Shown: piece after piece, positions 1-10,025 of the stretch
How positions within the stretch are numbered: position 1 is the first letter of the stretch
How the letters are laid out: each line of letters opens with the position of its first letter
Source of the DNA: Thalassia testudinum
Lineage: Eukaryota; Streptophyta; Magnoliopsida; Alismatales; Hydrocharitaceae
Length of the DNA: 64,000 nucleotides
Reading direction: 5' to 3'
Assembly: GCA_037157565.1 (NCBI GenBank)
Contig: JAZHRO010000003.1
Location: 46,575,001-46,639,000, forward strand
Program-made: the position numbers and the translations under genes
Notes under the pieces: model-generated
What the model was told of the DNA's origin: nothing
Seen by the model: the letters and a program-made list of their open reading frames with translations, nothing else
Database searches by the model: none

Positions 1-857
1 CTGTGATCTAAGTCAATTAGGTTTAGTGAGGGCCTAATTTGGTCCTTAGGGAGGTCTAGAGGTGATGTACTAGGGTTAGGGTACCTTAATTTAGGTTCCT
101 ATGGGGTTGGAATTAGGTTTAGGGAGTTAGAGATCCAAGATCAAGGCTTGAATCTCAAAATAGGAATTGGAGAACAGTTCCAGACATCTGATAAATGTGT
201 CAGATGACTTATACTAAAAAATGAGAAGTCCAGACTTGTTGTCTGGACGTCTAATCAGAGTCAGGAAGGATTCAAGGTTTTGTCTTGGGTATTCTGTAGA
301 AATTGGACGTCTGACCAAGTGTTTGGACGTCCAATAACACTGCAGAAGTGGGTTTAAGGTGTGCGGGAGTTGGCTAAGGGTTCTGGATATCTTATAATTC
401 ATCTAGACGTCCAGATAAAGGTTGGAATTAGGGTTTTAAGGTTTCCTAGGGTGCGGTGACCTAATCTAAGTGTGGCTAAGGCTTGAGGAAGCTTCTAGGC
501 TATCCTAGGGCTAGGAGGACCTAAGTTCTTCACATTTTACTGCTTTATTCCTACTTAATAGAGTAGCATACCTTAACTCCCTTACATTATTATCTACTAC
601 ATCTAATCTAGGTCTTCTGCTCCAACTCTACTAGAACACCACTTATTCCTTCATTCTTCTGATCCAACTTTAGATCCAACTTATTACCTGTAATTGACAT
701 AATGCACCTAATCAGCACATTATAGCTTTATTTTATGCATAGCTAAAAGAAAGCAGTAAGGATGAAAATAATGCTTATGCATGCATGAATTATCCTAACT
801 TATGCTAAGTCCTAGCCTAATTTAGGTCAATTAAGACCTATGATTGCTGCGCAATCA
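1..857 (-). mobile_element. B1: tail of a family-B LTR (U3 side)
   Basis: This stretch matches 12885-13742 and 5420-6283, the U3 side of the B2 LTRs, almost throughout, and ends with the same terminal CA at 856-857. Immediately after it, A's reverse transcriptase resumes in frame, so 857/858 is an insertion junction. Only the tail is in the window, so I cannot tell a solo LTR from a full element. Orientation is minus, as for B2. The expected target-site duplication on this side is AAGTC at 858-862; its partner lies outside. The tip reads TGATTGC-GCA-GCAATCA on the minus strand, a perfect hairpin. Several GACGTC-core motifs lie at 245-410. Confidence 0.85.
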
Positions 858-1380
858 AAGTCCAATCCAAGTTCTACTTAAGAAGGCAGGGCTCACCATC
901 ATCACAACTGAAATCGGAGAAACCATATCAACCCATATAGCGAACTCATGGAGAGTCCGCATTGATTATAGAAGACTCAATTCCTCCACGAAGAAGGACC
1001 ATTTCCCACTACCATTCATTGATCAGATCCTCAAGAAACTATCAGGAAATTGCTTCTTCTACATTTTGGACGAGTACTCCGGTATAACCAGGTTGCAATC
1101 CATCCTAAGGACCAAAAAAAGACCACCTTCACTTGCACCTTCGAAACATATGCATTCCGAAGGATGCCGTTCGGTCTCTACAATGCACCCGCTATTTTTC
1201 AGCTATACATGCTTGCCATATTCTCAGCTATGGTAGGTGAATACCTTGAAGTCCGCATGGACAACTTCTCAGTATTTGGTGAATCATTTGACGACTGCCT
1301 CCTGCACTTGGTCCAAATCCTCGGGTGGTTCATCGATGTGAACTTGGTTCTTTCCTGGGAAAAGAGCCACTTCATGATAA
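858..1380 (+). pseudogene. A: gypsy reverse transcriptase, N-terminal part
   Basis: Translation gives the start of a Ty3/gypsy reverse transcriptase: WRVRIDYRRLN at about 949-981, then the DHFPLPFIDQIL motif. The first catalytic Asp is present as LDEYS (LDGYS is usual). A one-base deletion near 1080-1090 shifts the frame, and the protein continues in the next frame through RRMPFGLYNAP. The second catalytic motif reads RMDN where FMDD is usual, so an essential Asp is lost. The coding sequence stops at KSHFM at the B2 junction and resumes at 13743 with the next residues, which proves that A was split by B2. A is the plus-strand element whose 3' LTR lies at 17451-20203; its 5' half is outside the window. 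Confidence 0.9.
1376..1380. repeat. Target-site duplication of B2, left copy (mutated)
   Basis: GATAA precedes the LTR start TGACAG. The partner at 13743-13747 is GGTAC, and A's reading frame needs ATG GTA CC at this point. The two copies agree at three of five positions, so the left copy seems to carry two substitutions. Confidence 0.7.
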
Positions 1381-2153
1381 TGACAGAAGCATTTTCACTC
1401 ATTTTAAAGTCGTCGGATATCGTAGTATAGTCACGCAAAAACATTCGTCAAAAAATGATTTTGTAAAAATAACGAAACTTTGAGTCTCAGTCATTCGTCT
1501 CTAGGAGGCGTTTGTGCAAATCTGAAATCAATCTTTTCACTCTACTTGTTTACAATCGCATGGCGACTTATGGTTATTAAGTATTTAAACACGACATGCT
1601 TAGTTGCAATAGATGATAATGAAAAGTAGGCAACTTTAATCACACGAAATATTTTACAATCAATAAGCTCATGGTGATTTTCAACACACATATATATATA
1701 ATATTTCTTTCATTCATTCATTCAGGAAGGTGTTTGCAACATGGAATGTAGAGGAAAGCTTATAAAGGAAAGCTTGAAAAACACAAATCTAGCTAGCAAA
1801 AAATGATCGCATACAAGAATCTATGGGGCGATTTTGCATGCACCATTGGGGAAGAATAAGAGATACACTACTAAGTAGTAAATGAAAGCAGTAAAACTAC
1901 GAAGAGCTAAGTTACTAATCTAGTAGAAAGGAAGGGCATTCGGAAGTGGGCTCCGATGGCCTTTGAGTGGATGAGAGGAGGGGCGGCCAATGGTGCTTAG
2001 GCCAACCCTTGGAGAGAGGTTGGGGAGATGATCCAGCATCCTGGCATGGAGATGGTGGCCTTCATGGTGGTGCTCCTCGTGGAGGTGAAGTGGAGATGGT
2101 GGCTAGCCTAAGTGGAATGAATGCCAAGAAAATGGATGGGTGCAAATGGCCAC

Positions 2154-2353
2154 CCCTTAGGTCTTATTATAGACCTAAGGGAGTCTCTCTAGAGATTGTG
2201 GAACTCTCTAGAGAGAGTCCCAGGAGTGGCTGGCTATGGAGAGACGTGGTGGTTCTTAGATCCATAAAAAGTGGATCTAAGAATTGAATGACTCTTGGTT
2301 GCTAAATTTGGCAACCAAGAGTGGCGCCACTTCAAGAGAGTTCTAGAGAACTC
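2154..2353 (-). promoter_or_regulatory. B2 left LTR core promoter and inverted-repeat cluster
   Basis: A minus-strand TATA box, CTATAATAAG, lies at 2163-2172 inside a perfect 11-bp inverted repeat (CCCTTAGGTCT 2154-2164, AGACCTAAGGG 2171-2181). Upstream on the minus strand come further perfect repeats: TTCTTAGATCCA at 2253-2264 with its complement at 2272-2283; ACTCTTGGTTGC at 2291-2302 with 2311-2322; the palindrome AGTGGCGCCACT at 2320-2331; and GAGTTCT/AGAACTC at 2338-2353. All are found again in the right LTR. Confidence 0.7.
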
Positions 2354-2588
2354 TAGATGTGTGGGAGTGCATGAATAGGTGTGTGTGTGTGTGTGTGGTC
2401 ATGCCCTAAGTGTCTAAGTGATATAGGTTAGGTCCTAAGGGGTTTAGGTAGGTGTATGCCTTGAATTAGGGTTGCAAACCCTAATTGCTAAGGGGAAATT
2501 GCAATTAAACTTAACCCAAGTTTAATTGAATGAGTGTGAACTTAATTAAGAGTGAAATAACTCAACTAGGTTGGGCTTAGGTCAATTG

Positions 2589-2593
2589 GACTC
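2589..2593. repeat. Target-site duplication of C, left copy
   Basis: GACTC precedes the start of C. The second copy is at 5346-5350, and the uninterrupted right LTR has GACCC at the same place (12818-12822). Confidence 0.9.
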
Positions 2594-5345
2594 TGACGCG
2601 GCAACAACTAGGTTTTGTTATAGCGTTGTAGTATAGCCAGTTATTGCCATCATTTCAAATATATAATTTTTTTTTACTCCGAAAATAAAAGAGTTCCCAA
2701 GGTCGAACTCAGGGAGCAAGTCGTATTCTAGGGGTAAAAATTCTTATTACAAAAATAAAGAGAGAGAGAGAGATGAAAATTTGGCTTCTTCTTCTTCTCT
2801 TCTCTTCTTCCTCTTTGGCTTTTGGTTTCTTTATCTCCTTGTGGTCTTCTTCTTCTGCCTTCTGTTCTTCAGATCTTCTTCTCGTGCTCTATTCTTCTGC
2901 TTTTGCTGTCAGGACGTCGTCTCTCCTTCTTTCTTCTTTTTCTTTCTGTCTTCTTTATCTGCAGCAGTGGGTGATGTTCTTCTTCTTCTTTCAGCTCTTG
3001 TTTCTGCTTGTCTCTTTCTTTTTCTTTTCCCTTGCGGTCCTGTTCTTCTTCCTCTTTTCTGCCTTGAGAGCGTCGTCTGATTTTCCAATCAGACGACTTA
3101 AACCGCCACTGCTACAGTGCTCCTTCTTCCTTCAGCTTTCGTCGTCCTTCTTCTCTTCCTCCCTCGTCTTCTTCTTCTTCGCCTGTGCCTGCACACTTCA
3201 AAGCTCTCGTCAGCTGGCAAAAACCTACTCTACCCCCCCCTGCGTTTCTCTCTCACAGAAGCCGCTCTTAGGAAAGCTCTCCCAGAGCTGCCGGGTAGTC
3301 GGGTACGGGTCGCGCCCGGGTCCAGGCCCACCGGCGTGCGTGGTGGGCGAGGAGTGCAGGTCAGGCTAAGTCGGGTCGGGCCAGGTCCGCGAGGCGTGCG
3401 TGCGGACGAGGCTGGGTAGTCGGGCGGGTGAAGGGGACCTCACCTCGTGAACTGAGGCGAACAGCTTAAGGCACACGTTCGCCTCAGTGGCTTTCCGAGG
3501 TGGGACTAAATGTCCCACCCCAATTTGGATGCCTGCGCGGAGGAAGCAGCGGCAGTTGAGGCGAAGCGCGGGGGCTTCGCGCGAGAGCTTCGACTCGACT
3601 ACAGCCTGGTAGTTCACGAAGACGCCTCGCACTGCCTGGGAGCGTGACCTGGGCGTGGCGCACCTGGGGCAGCAGGTGAAGAAGCTGCTTCGCTTCAACA
3701 ATGGCGGCGGCGAGCGCAGGTACTTGCCCACAGAGAAACGGCCTCTCGGCCCAATCAGAAACGCGGAGGACCTTCACTGAGGTACGGCGGAGGACCTTCG
3801 CCGAGGTACGGCGAAGGTGGTCGGGGGGTGTGCAGGCGGCGGGGCGGAGCCTAAGGGCCGCCCTAGGTCAAACTGCAGGTTGGGAGATGGGTTTGTTCGG
3901 TGGAGTTGCAGAGGGTGATTTGGGGGAAGTGGAAGGGCGAAGGTTGATCAGGGTGAGGAGGCGGAGGTTCTGCGGTGGTCGGTGAGCCGTGTGGGTTGCT
4001 GGAGTGATGGGAGCGGGTCGCCGGAGCAGGGGCCGGAGGTGGAGAAGGTGAGGGCGATTGGTCGGATCGGGGCAACAGTAAAGATGTAAAGTGAGGAAAG
4101 GGAAGAGGGGAGGAAGAGGAGGAGTTCTACCTACTTAGCAGGACGAGGAGGGGCCGGAGCAGGCGACAGTTGTATCGACTGTCGCCGGAGAAGAAGCTAC
4201 CCAGGGGAAGGGGCGGCGGCGAGGAGAGGGCCGGAGAGGCGCCAGCTGGGTACGGCGTGGCGCGGGAAGAGCGAGGGAGAGCAACCCTGCAGCTGGTAGT
4301 GCGGCAGAGCGACGAGGAGGAAGAGGGGAGGCCACCGGAGCTAGAGGGCTTCCTGTCGGAGTGGGAAGAGAGGAAGTGGGGGTCTTTCTCCGTCAGGACC
4401 GAGCTGCTGAGAACGGCGGAGTGACGGGGGTATTTATAGGGGCGGAATCAGAGAGGAGGGCGGAGGGAGACGACGTGTCTCCCTCGCCAGAGGACGCCGG
4501 AGATGGAGACCCATACCGTCCGTGCGTTCGCACGGCCGGTATGGTGGGCTGCAGCGACCAGGGGGTGTTCCTGCGATGGCTGACGACGTAGGGCACCCCC
4601 GGTTGTCTTGCTAGACCCTCCCCCTTACCCTGCGCGGCGCCATGCTCCGCGCAAGGTCGCCGGAGCATGGTGCTGGTCAGGTTTTGGCAGGAGGGACCTG
4701 GATGCAAAGAACGAAGAAGAGTTAGGGGCAGAAATGTGAGGGTTCAAAAGTTGAGGGCCAAAGTGTAAAGTTGGTCAAGAAGGTTTCCTCTTAGGCTCAA
4801 GTTTTTATACATGACTAATTGGGACCTAAGGATTATGATGGTGAATTTTATTTCCATATTAAACCTTGCTTGACTGATCAATTTACGCAAAAACCCAAAT
4901 TAAGTTGTTAATTTGGGCATGGTTCTCAATGTAGGTCAAAATGGGTTCCTAAGGCCAAATTGAAGGTTCTAAACCCTAGAGATTATTTTTCTATGAATTT
5001 TAGAGGGTTTATTCTATTTTTACTTTGCCTCGAACCTCGCGAATTGGAGTGGGTTTGTTTTAAGGTTACAGATTATTATTTAGTTCCTTGGAATTGCTGT
5101 AGCCCTTATTGAATCATCTCATCCCACTTTTATTCTTATTAGGTTGCTTTGACCTATGTTTGGACCCTGATTTACCCTATTTTTAGATTGGATTGGTGAA
5201 ATTGCATTTTTACCCCTTAGTTTCTGTTTTCTTTGCGAACTCAGAATCTTTCTAAGTTAAGCCTTTCCTTGAGTTATGTAGGAGCTTTTATCCTTTGTAT
5301 TAGGTCAAAATGAGCTAGTTATGGCTCATGATGAGGTTCTCATCA
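2594..5345 (-). mobile_element. C: solo LTR of the A family
   Basis: C is 2752 bp, begins TGACGC, ends ATCA, and is flanked by a perfect GACTC duplication. It matches A's 3' LTR (17451-20203, 2753 bp) in reverse orientation from end to end, with no internal coding region, so it is a solo LTR left by recombination between two LTRs. It contains a long pyrimidine tract on the plus strand (about 2770-3230) that corresponds to the GAA-rich tract of A's U5. GC-rich DNA fills 3280-4720. The minus-strand TATA box CTATAAATAC lies at 4430-4439. The apparent ORFs in the TTC tract and in the GC-rich part are composition artefacts. Confidence 0.88.
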
Positions 5346-6283
5346 GACTCTCACTGAGTCCAATTGGACTTGTGTGGGTTGAGATCTAAGCGCAATTGGA
5401 CTCAATGAGTCCTATTACCTTAGGTAATGATAATTGACTATGATATAAGTCAATTAGGTTTGGTGATGACCTAATTGGGTCCTTAGGGAGGTCTAGAGGT
5501 GATGTACTAGGGTTATGGTAACTTAATTTAGGTTCCTATGGGGTTGGAATTGGGTCTAGGGAGCTAGAGATCTATGATCAAGGCTTGAATCTCAAAACAA
5601 GAACTGGAGAGCAATTCCAGATGTCCAAAAATGGAATCAGACGTCTTATACTCAAAAATCAGAAGTCCAAACTTGTTGTCTGGATGTCCAATCAGAGTCA
5701 GGAAGAATTCAAGGTTCTGTCTTGGGCATTCTACCGGAATTGGACGTCTGACAAAGTGTCTAGACGTCTAATAACACAGCAGAAGTGGGTTTGAGGTGTG
5801 CGGGAGTTGGCCAAGGGTTCTGGACGTCCTATAACTTATCTGGACATCCAGATAAGGGTTGGAACTAGAATTTTAGGGTTTCCTAGGGTGCGGTGACCTA
5901 ATCTAAGGGTGGCTAAATCTTGGGGGAAATCTCTAGGCTATCTTAGGGCTAGGATGGACCTAAGATCTTCATATTTTACTACTTTATTCCTACTTAATAG
6001 AATAGCATACCTTAACTCCCTTACATCATTATTCACTACATCTAATCTAAATCTTCTGCTCCAGTCCTGCCGCAACACTGATTATTCCTGATCCAGCTTC
6101 AGATCCAGCTTATTACCTGTAATTGACATAATGCACTTAATCAGCTCATTATAACATTATTTTATGCATAGCTAAAGGAAAGTAGTAAAGATGCAGATAA
6201 TGCTTGTGCATGCATGAATTACCCTAACTTATGATAAGTTCTAGCCTAATTTAGGTCAATTAAGACCTATGATTGCACAGTCA

Positions 6284-8281
6284 TACCCCCATGCCTAAAT
6301 ATTGCTAGTCCCTAGCAAATGCAAGACTAAATTATTTACAGTAAGGGTCCCTAAGGGATTGATTATTTTATCAAGTGTATGCATAGAGATTTTTCTTCTT
6401 TTTGTTTTCATCCTATGCTCTAGAAATCCAGACAATTGTGAAAGTGTAGCTATATAGCTTTTGCAACGGATTCGAGTGAAAGACCTGATTCACCTCTAAA
6501 GCCTATATTTGACCCCTAATAAAATTCTAGCGGGATAGGCGGACTTCTTCCCTCGGAGTATTCAAGATATTCTATGAATTTCACCTCGGCTTTAGGCTTA
6601 GGTAGAGAATCTCTAAGGGGAAGGATTATATATTTGGTGGCTCACTCTCGACTGGTGCTACATAGAAATTAGTGCTACAGAATCTAGATTCCTGAACTAT
6701 TAAGTAACTCACTCAGAGAAAGATGAGAAAAACTATGCTCGCTTCTGGTTCCTTTGTATTCATTCTCTCTTTCGCTTTTTCTTTTTCTTTTCTTTCTTTT
6801 TCTTAGAGCTCACAACCTCACCAGATTCACATATATGATCTATATTTGGTGGTCTCACTTGGCATTAACACTTTAGTGAGTTCGAATAACCCTAATACTA
6901 AGTCGGAATTCCTCAGCCAGTATTCGGGTGGTTAGAAACACAAGAAAGGTGGGTTAAGGCAATATTTGGTGGATCTCAAATTTATTCGGTGGTATTGCCT
7001 CAATACAACTGAAATAAACACTAAATATTCACAAACTCTTTTTTTTCTTACTTTTCTTCTTTTTCTAATTTTTTTCATCATTTTTTTCCCAACATATACA
7101 CAACTAGCACACATCCATGAACTTCATTGATGAGGCATTATTAGGGATTGGTGGTACTCAAGAGACATTGAGTAGCTTATTTGGTGGCTGTGCCTACTCA
7201 CGACATCGAAAGAGATAGATAGGATGGTGTATTTCTGACCTTGACATCAATACCCTCCTTCAGCCAAGGATTCCGTAAAGAATGGTCATAACCATCCACC
7301 TTAGCCCTAGTTTTATGAAATCTCACTCTCCACGTATTTGCCTTATTTGGTGGCTCTCAAAATTTCACACAAAATGTATACGTAGGAACCAAGAGCGAAA
7401 ACTATGTCTAATCTCAGAGTATCATCACCTAATTATCTAGGACTCCGGATTTCTTGTACTAATCTTAGAGCACCAGTACACTCTACTCTCATCTCACACT
7501 ATTTGGTGGATTCTTGGAGGAAAATCCACTTGACTCCCAAAACACTGTCCAGGGGTTTAGGAAAAGAAGCACTGCTTCCTCTCGACAGATTAAAGACGTT
7601 TATCAGCCTTCACCGTGAATCGATTGCAAATTCTATGTGTATGTGAAAAGTTGTATTGGATTCCAGATTGCAGGAATCAACTAGAGGATAAAATCCCTAA
7701 TGCATTCTCTTAATAAAATAATCTTATTCAAGAATGCAATATGTATATATGCTATAAACAAGTGACCTCTTATATTTGTACTTCATGAAATTCCCGTATC
7801 GGGTTACATTCAACTTGACCCTAAATTTAGAACAAGAGGTGAGTAGGTGAGTCAGGAATGGCTGTTGTGGATGATTTCTAGCTCCAATGCGAGCATTGGA
7901 GGTGGAGTTGGTTGTTCTTTTATTTAGGGTCCTAAAGCATGTTTTACATGCAACTCCAAGTTTCTCCTAAATGTTGGCATAAAAATTTTTCAGTTTTGTT
8001 GTATCTACCCCCTCATGCCTAAGTTCTTGTATGTCCTTATGCATGAATATAAAAGAAAATAAATACATCAAGGAGAGAATGGGTAGAAATCACCTGTAAT
8101 TGCTCCTGAAAGTATACATTCAACACCGGCCAACCTGTCAGCATGCAATATGCAGAAAGGAAATATGCTAAAAGGAAAAAAATATGCTATATAAAAAAAA
8201 TGGCTATGTATAGATGATGGTAGAATGTGAGGTAGATGTTATCTATACGGCTTAGTTTAACGCCTCCAACTGGGCGAGAAC
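6284..8281 (-). other. B2 3' non-coding region and polypurine tract
   Basis: I see no gene in these 2 kb. On the minus strand it ends in the polypurine tract GGCATGGGGGTA (6284-6295) against the LTR. A perfect hairpin, TTGCTAG-GGA-CTAGCAA, lies at 6302-6318. The region is homologous to 23501-25300 in F. The decamer TATTTGGTGG recurs at 6631, 6843, 6963, 7178, 7344 and 7500, with a variant at 6983. A pyrimidine-rich run lies at about 6770-6805. Confidence 0.75.
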
Positions 8282-8953
8282 TTACTCAGATGTATCAGTT
8301 CTTGCATAGGAGCCGGTCAAGATTAAGAGAAAGAAGTGCTTGTATGCTCCTAGAATCAGTGGTCTGGAGATGCGAACCAGCTGATTGTGCACCTCTACTC
8401 CAAAAAGTCTAGCTATAAGAAAGTGTGGAGTGGTGGTGGAAAATAGAGGATAATCAGAGGGGGGATCATAATGTTGATTCAGTTGATTTATCCTGTCCCA
8501 TAATTCAGCAGGAAGTTGCTGAGGGAGTAGATCAACATGTATCTCAGAACCAAAATCTGAGTCATAGGGATCCTCATAATGATAATTGACATCAAACATC
8601 ATGCCCTCTCCAGGCTTTGGATCATAAGGGGGTATTCATGAAAGTAGAAGATTTGTGAGGAGGTCACTGAAATCCTCGTTAGAAATTACTTCATCCTCAT
8701 CAGTATTCATCTCTGATTCATCGAAGGCTGACTCTTCAGGCTCGAGGTCGAGCCATTGACTTGGATGATAGGTGCGTCCCCAGCTCATTCTGCTCAAAGC
8801 TTCACCCTCATATGCATTGGGTTCCTCAGTAATTCCTACCTCAGGTAGCATATTTATTTCTTTGGTCAAAACATCTGTAGCTACTTCTAGTCTTCGGATG
8901 TCAGCATCGAGGATAGAAAGTGTCATCTCAAAATCTCTAACATCCGAATTAGG

Positions 8954-9005
8954 TATGTAGGTGAAAGAAGAAGAGTGCATATGTAGGTGAAAGAAGAAGA
9001 GTGCA
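8954..9005. repeat. 26-bp tandem duplication inside the B2 ORF
   Basis: The unit TATGTAGGTGAAAGAAGAAG plus six bases occurs twice, at 8954-8979 and 8980-9005, without a mismatch. Twenty-six is not a multiple of three, so it shifts the ORF. Confidence 0.92.
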
Positions 9006-9100
9006 GATCAGAAGATGTTGGCTCTAGCACAAGTTCACCTACAATGGTAAGTGGCCTAGATTGATCAGTAGTGTCACATGTAATGTTTGCCTCAAGATCC

Positions 9101-9248
9101 ATATCCTCAATTGGATCTGCTTCCCTTATCTTAGTTGGGTTTTCTAACCCATGAGGTATCTCCCAGGATTTAGGATATCCTCAACTGGATCTGCTTCCCT
9201 TATCTTAGTTGGGTTTTCTAACCCATGAGGTATCTCCCAGGATTTAGG
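9101..9248. repeat. 74-bp tandem duplication inside the B2 ORF
   Basis: The block starting ATATCCTCAA at 9101 is repeated from 9175 with only one or two differences (for example AATTGG against AACTGG). It shifts the reading frame and creates a premature stop. Confidence 0.9.
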
Positions 9249-10025
9249 ATAATCCAATTGTGGCTCGCTCCTGGAGATATAAGTCCTTTCCTCCTCAATT
9301 TCCTGAATGGAGTTCTCAGACGAACCCATTCAGCATACTTCTTGCTCCTGTCTCATATCCAAGCTAGATTCTTCTTCCCCTAAATGATCTTCTAGCATCT
9401 GCTCCCGAGAATCTTCCGTGTGTCCTTCTGGCGTAGTCGTTTTAGATTCTTCGAGGTCTTCAAGGCTATTTTCCACTTTATATCTCAAAAGCAATAGTTC
9501 TTGAGTTTCCCGATTTTGTCCAATTAGCCTTGTTATCTCTGCTATTTCCTGAAGGAGCTCCCTCATAGCCTGTTGATGCGGAATCCAGCTTTGTCTTTGG
9601 TTCGGCTCCGTGATAGCTTGGATTTCGTGTAGGTAGAATGCAACCTTCTCCTTAGCACTAGCTATAGCTCTCTGTATTTTGTAATGCGGTCGCATATGCA
9701 CCGGTAGTTCTTTAGGGGTTCCAGGGGGTGAATCAGGTCTACCCATATTCCATGGGTGAGAAGTAGGAGTATGAAATCCATATCCTGGGTTATAAGATGT
9801 GGTCCTTTGAGGGATCGACTGGTATGGGTCATAATATCCAGGGTTAGGATATGGGTTAACCATTTCGGTAACTTGAGGAGAAGGATTAGGCGAAGCGAAA
9901 AGTCATCTTCGCCACCTTGGGTTCTGATCCCAAGGATGAGCTGATTCAGTGACCCAGGCTCTCAGATAAGCTCGTGGGTCTAGCTCTTCTGGATCCTGAT
10001 TAGGTCCAGATCTAGGGTTAGCCAT

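Larger units (their letters stand above)
1381..6283 (-). mobile_element. B2 3' LTR, interrupted by solo LTR C
   Basis: It starts TGACAGAAGC and ends in CA at 6282-6283, next to the polypurine tract. Without C and one copy of its duplication it is 2146 bp, against 2149 bp for the right LTR. U5 and R occupy the left end and U3 the right end. A (GT)n run lies at about 2379-2397. Its U3 tip has lost three bases (TGACTGTGCAATCA on the minus strand), so the terminal hairpin seen in the other copies is damaged. Confidence 0.88.
8282..10025 (-). pseudogene. B2 single ORF, unknown function
   Basis: This is the only long reading frame of B2. I do not recognise it and see no zinc knuckle, protease, RT, RNase H or integrase motif. 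The start chosen is the ATG at 10023-10025 (MANPRSG), which aligns with the gag start of F at 35835 behind a similar leader. In order it has a proline-rich N-terminus (about 10025-9700), a segment likely to form coiled coil (about 9690-9420, with LQEIAEITRL), a strongly acidic middle (about 9440-8650), and a C-terminal part with WDRIN at about 8490. The frame is broken by in-frame stops at 9903-9905, 9330-9332 and 8636-8638, and by tandem duplications of 74 and 26 bp. Together the duplications add 100 bp; subtracting them puts all segments in one frame of about 548 codons. Composition suggests a structural or nucleic-acid-associated protein, but that is only a guess. Confidence 0.6.

Noticed and set aside
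2621..2640. Possible tRNA-Asp gene fragment (CGTTGTAGTATAG)
   Set aside because: Only the first 13 bases match; no anticodon arm or T-arm follows. The same block occurs at fixed distance from the LTR end in other families, so it is an LTR feature.
2773..3369. Open frames of 99-198 codons rich in Leu, Ser and Phe
   Set aside because: They lie in a TTC/CTT pyrimidine tract of solo LTR C, have no domain, and the equivalent parts of A and E do not keep the frame.
9001..9260. CRISPR-like or satellite repeats
   Set aside because: Only two copies of each unit, directly adjacent and without spacers; simple tandem duplications.
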